Of a stretch of DNA of 14,915 bases, positions 14,756 through 14,915 are shown piece after piece. This DNA comes from JALWZX01 sp964506905 (GTDB lineage: Bacteria > Patescibacteriota > WWE3 > 2-01-FULL-39-13), in NCBI GenBank assembly GCA_964506905.1, contig CAZDNW010000059.1, forward strand, positions 1-14,915, given 5' to 3'. The notes below the pieces were generated by a model, which did no database searches, had not been told where the DNA came from, and saw only the letters and a program-made list of their open reading frames with translations. Positions within the stretch are counted from its first letter, which is position 1, and each line of letters starts with the position of its first letter. Made by a program: the position numbers and the translations under genes.

Positions 14756-14915
14756 TTAAAAATTTTCATCTAAAGCTTCGTTTACAAGTGTATCAGCATT
14801 TTTGTTGTTCTTTCGCGGAACATGATTAAATGTCACATTTTTAAATTGATTAACCCATTGGTCAACTCGTTGTTTTAGTATTTTTAAATTTTCGTCTTTT
14901 ACTTTATATTCACCA
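14756..14915 (-). CDS. RNase HI-like protein, C-terminal fragment (5' end outside window)
   Basis: Reading the minus strand from 14914 gives 52 codons and a TAA at 14756-14758. The peptide begins GEYKVKDENLKILKQRVDQW and contains FNHVPRKNNKNADTLVNEAL near its end. G-x-Y-K-V-K-x-x-N-L-K and H-V-P-R-x-x-N-x-x-A-D-x-L-(V/A)-N-x-A-L are the last strand/helix and the last conserved block of RNase HI-type proteins; the Asp in N-A-D is the fourth catalytic carboxylate of the family. The enzyme degrades RNA in RNA-DNA hybrids. The first three catalytic carboxylates lie outside the window, so activity and length cannot be judged here. It is likely cotranscribed with the 230-residue hypothetical gene that follows. 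Confidence 0.8.
   Translation of the reverse strand, partial: GEYKVKDENLKILKQRVDQWVNQFKNVTFNHVPRKNNKNADTLVNEALDENF

Overview
The window looks like a chromosomal piece from a Patescibacteria / Candidate Phyla Radiation (CPR) bacterium. The DNA is AT-rich, genes are packed with tiny or negative gaps, and most starts lack a Shine-Dalgarno sequence. The central membrane protein matches the TrbL/VirB6-like protein that CPR genomes carry in a reduced type IV secretion (T4SS)-like locus. TGA acts as a stop (it ends two genes, and none occurs inside the long reading frames of 1,273 and 1,065 codons), which argues against the UGA-glycine code of Gracilibacteria and Absconditabacteria. I cannot place it to class from sequence alone.

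Layout: (1) 1-204 (+), the C-terminus of a SpoIID/LytB-domain protein. (2) 205-1800 (-), a GT39/PMT-like multi-pass glycosyltransferase. (3) 1893-2351 (+), a small two-helix pilin-like protein. (4) 2348-5837 (-), a four-gene run transcribed in the order TrbL/VirB6-like protein, two pilin-like proteins, then a long cysteine-rich ectodomain fused to a pilin-like tail. (5) 5838-5965, a divergent promoter region. (6) 5966-14034 (+), a three-gene run: a giant membrane protein ending in an M23 (LysM-type endopeptidase) domain, a single-pass exported protein of unknown role, and a secreted 1,065-residue protein with a clan GH-A glycosidase-like barrel. (7) 14052-14915 (-), the 3' end of an RNase HI-like gene and a 230-codon gene of unknown function. 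No stretch over 300 bases lacks a gene. I found no tRNA, rRNA, CRISPR array or insertion sequence.

How the parts may fit: the VirB6-like channel protein, four pilin-like units and the M23-containing protein resemble the envelope-spanning half of a T4SS. The ATPases (VirB4, VirD4) are not in this window. The locus is flanked by or contains three domains that usually act on peptidoglycan or glycans (SpoIID/LytB, M23, GH-A) and a glycosyltransferase that could decorate surface proteins. A surface apparatus for contact with a host or neighbouring cell, or for DNA uptake or transfer, is a reasonable inference but is not shown by the sequence. The main regulatory observation is that three genes have a -10-like hexamer exactly 8 bases before the chosen ATG, which suggests leaderless transcripts.
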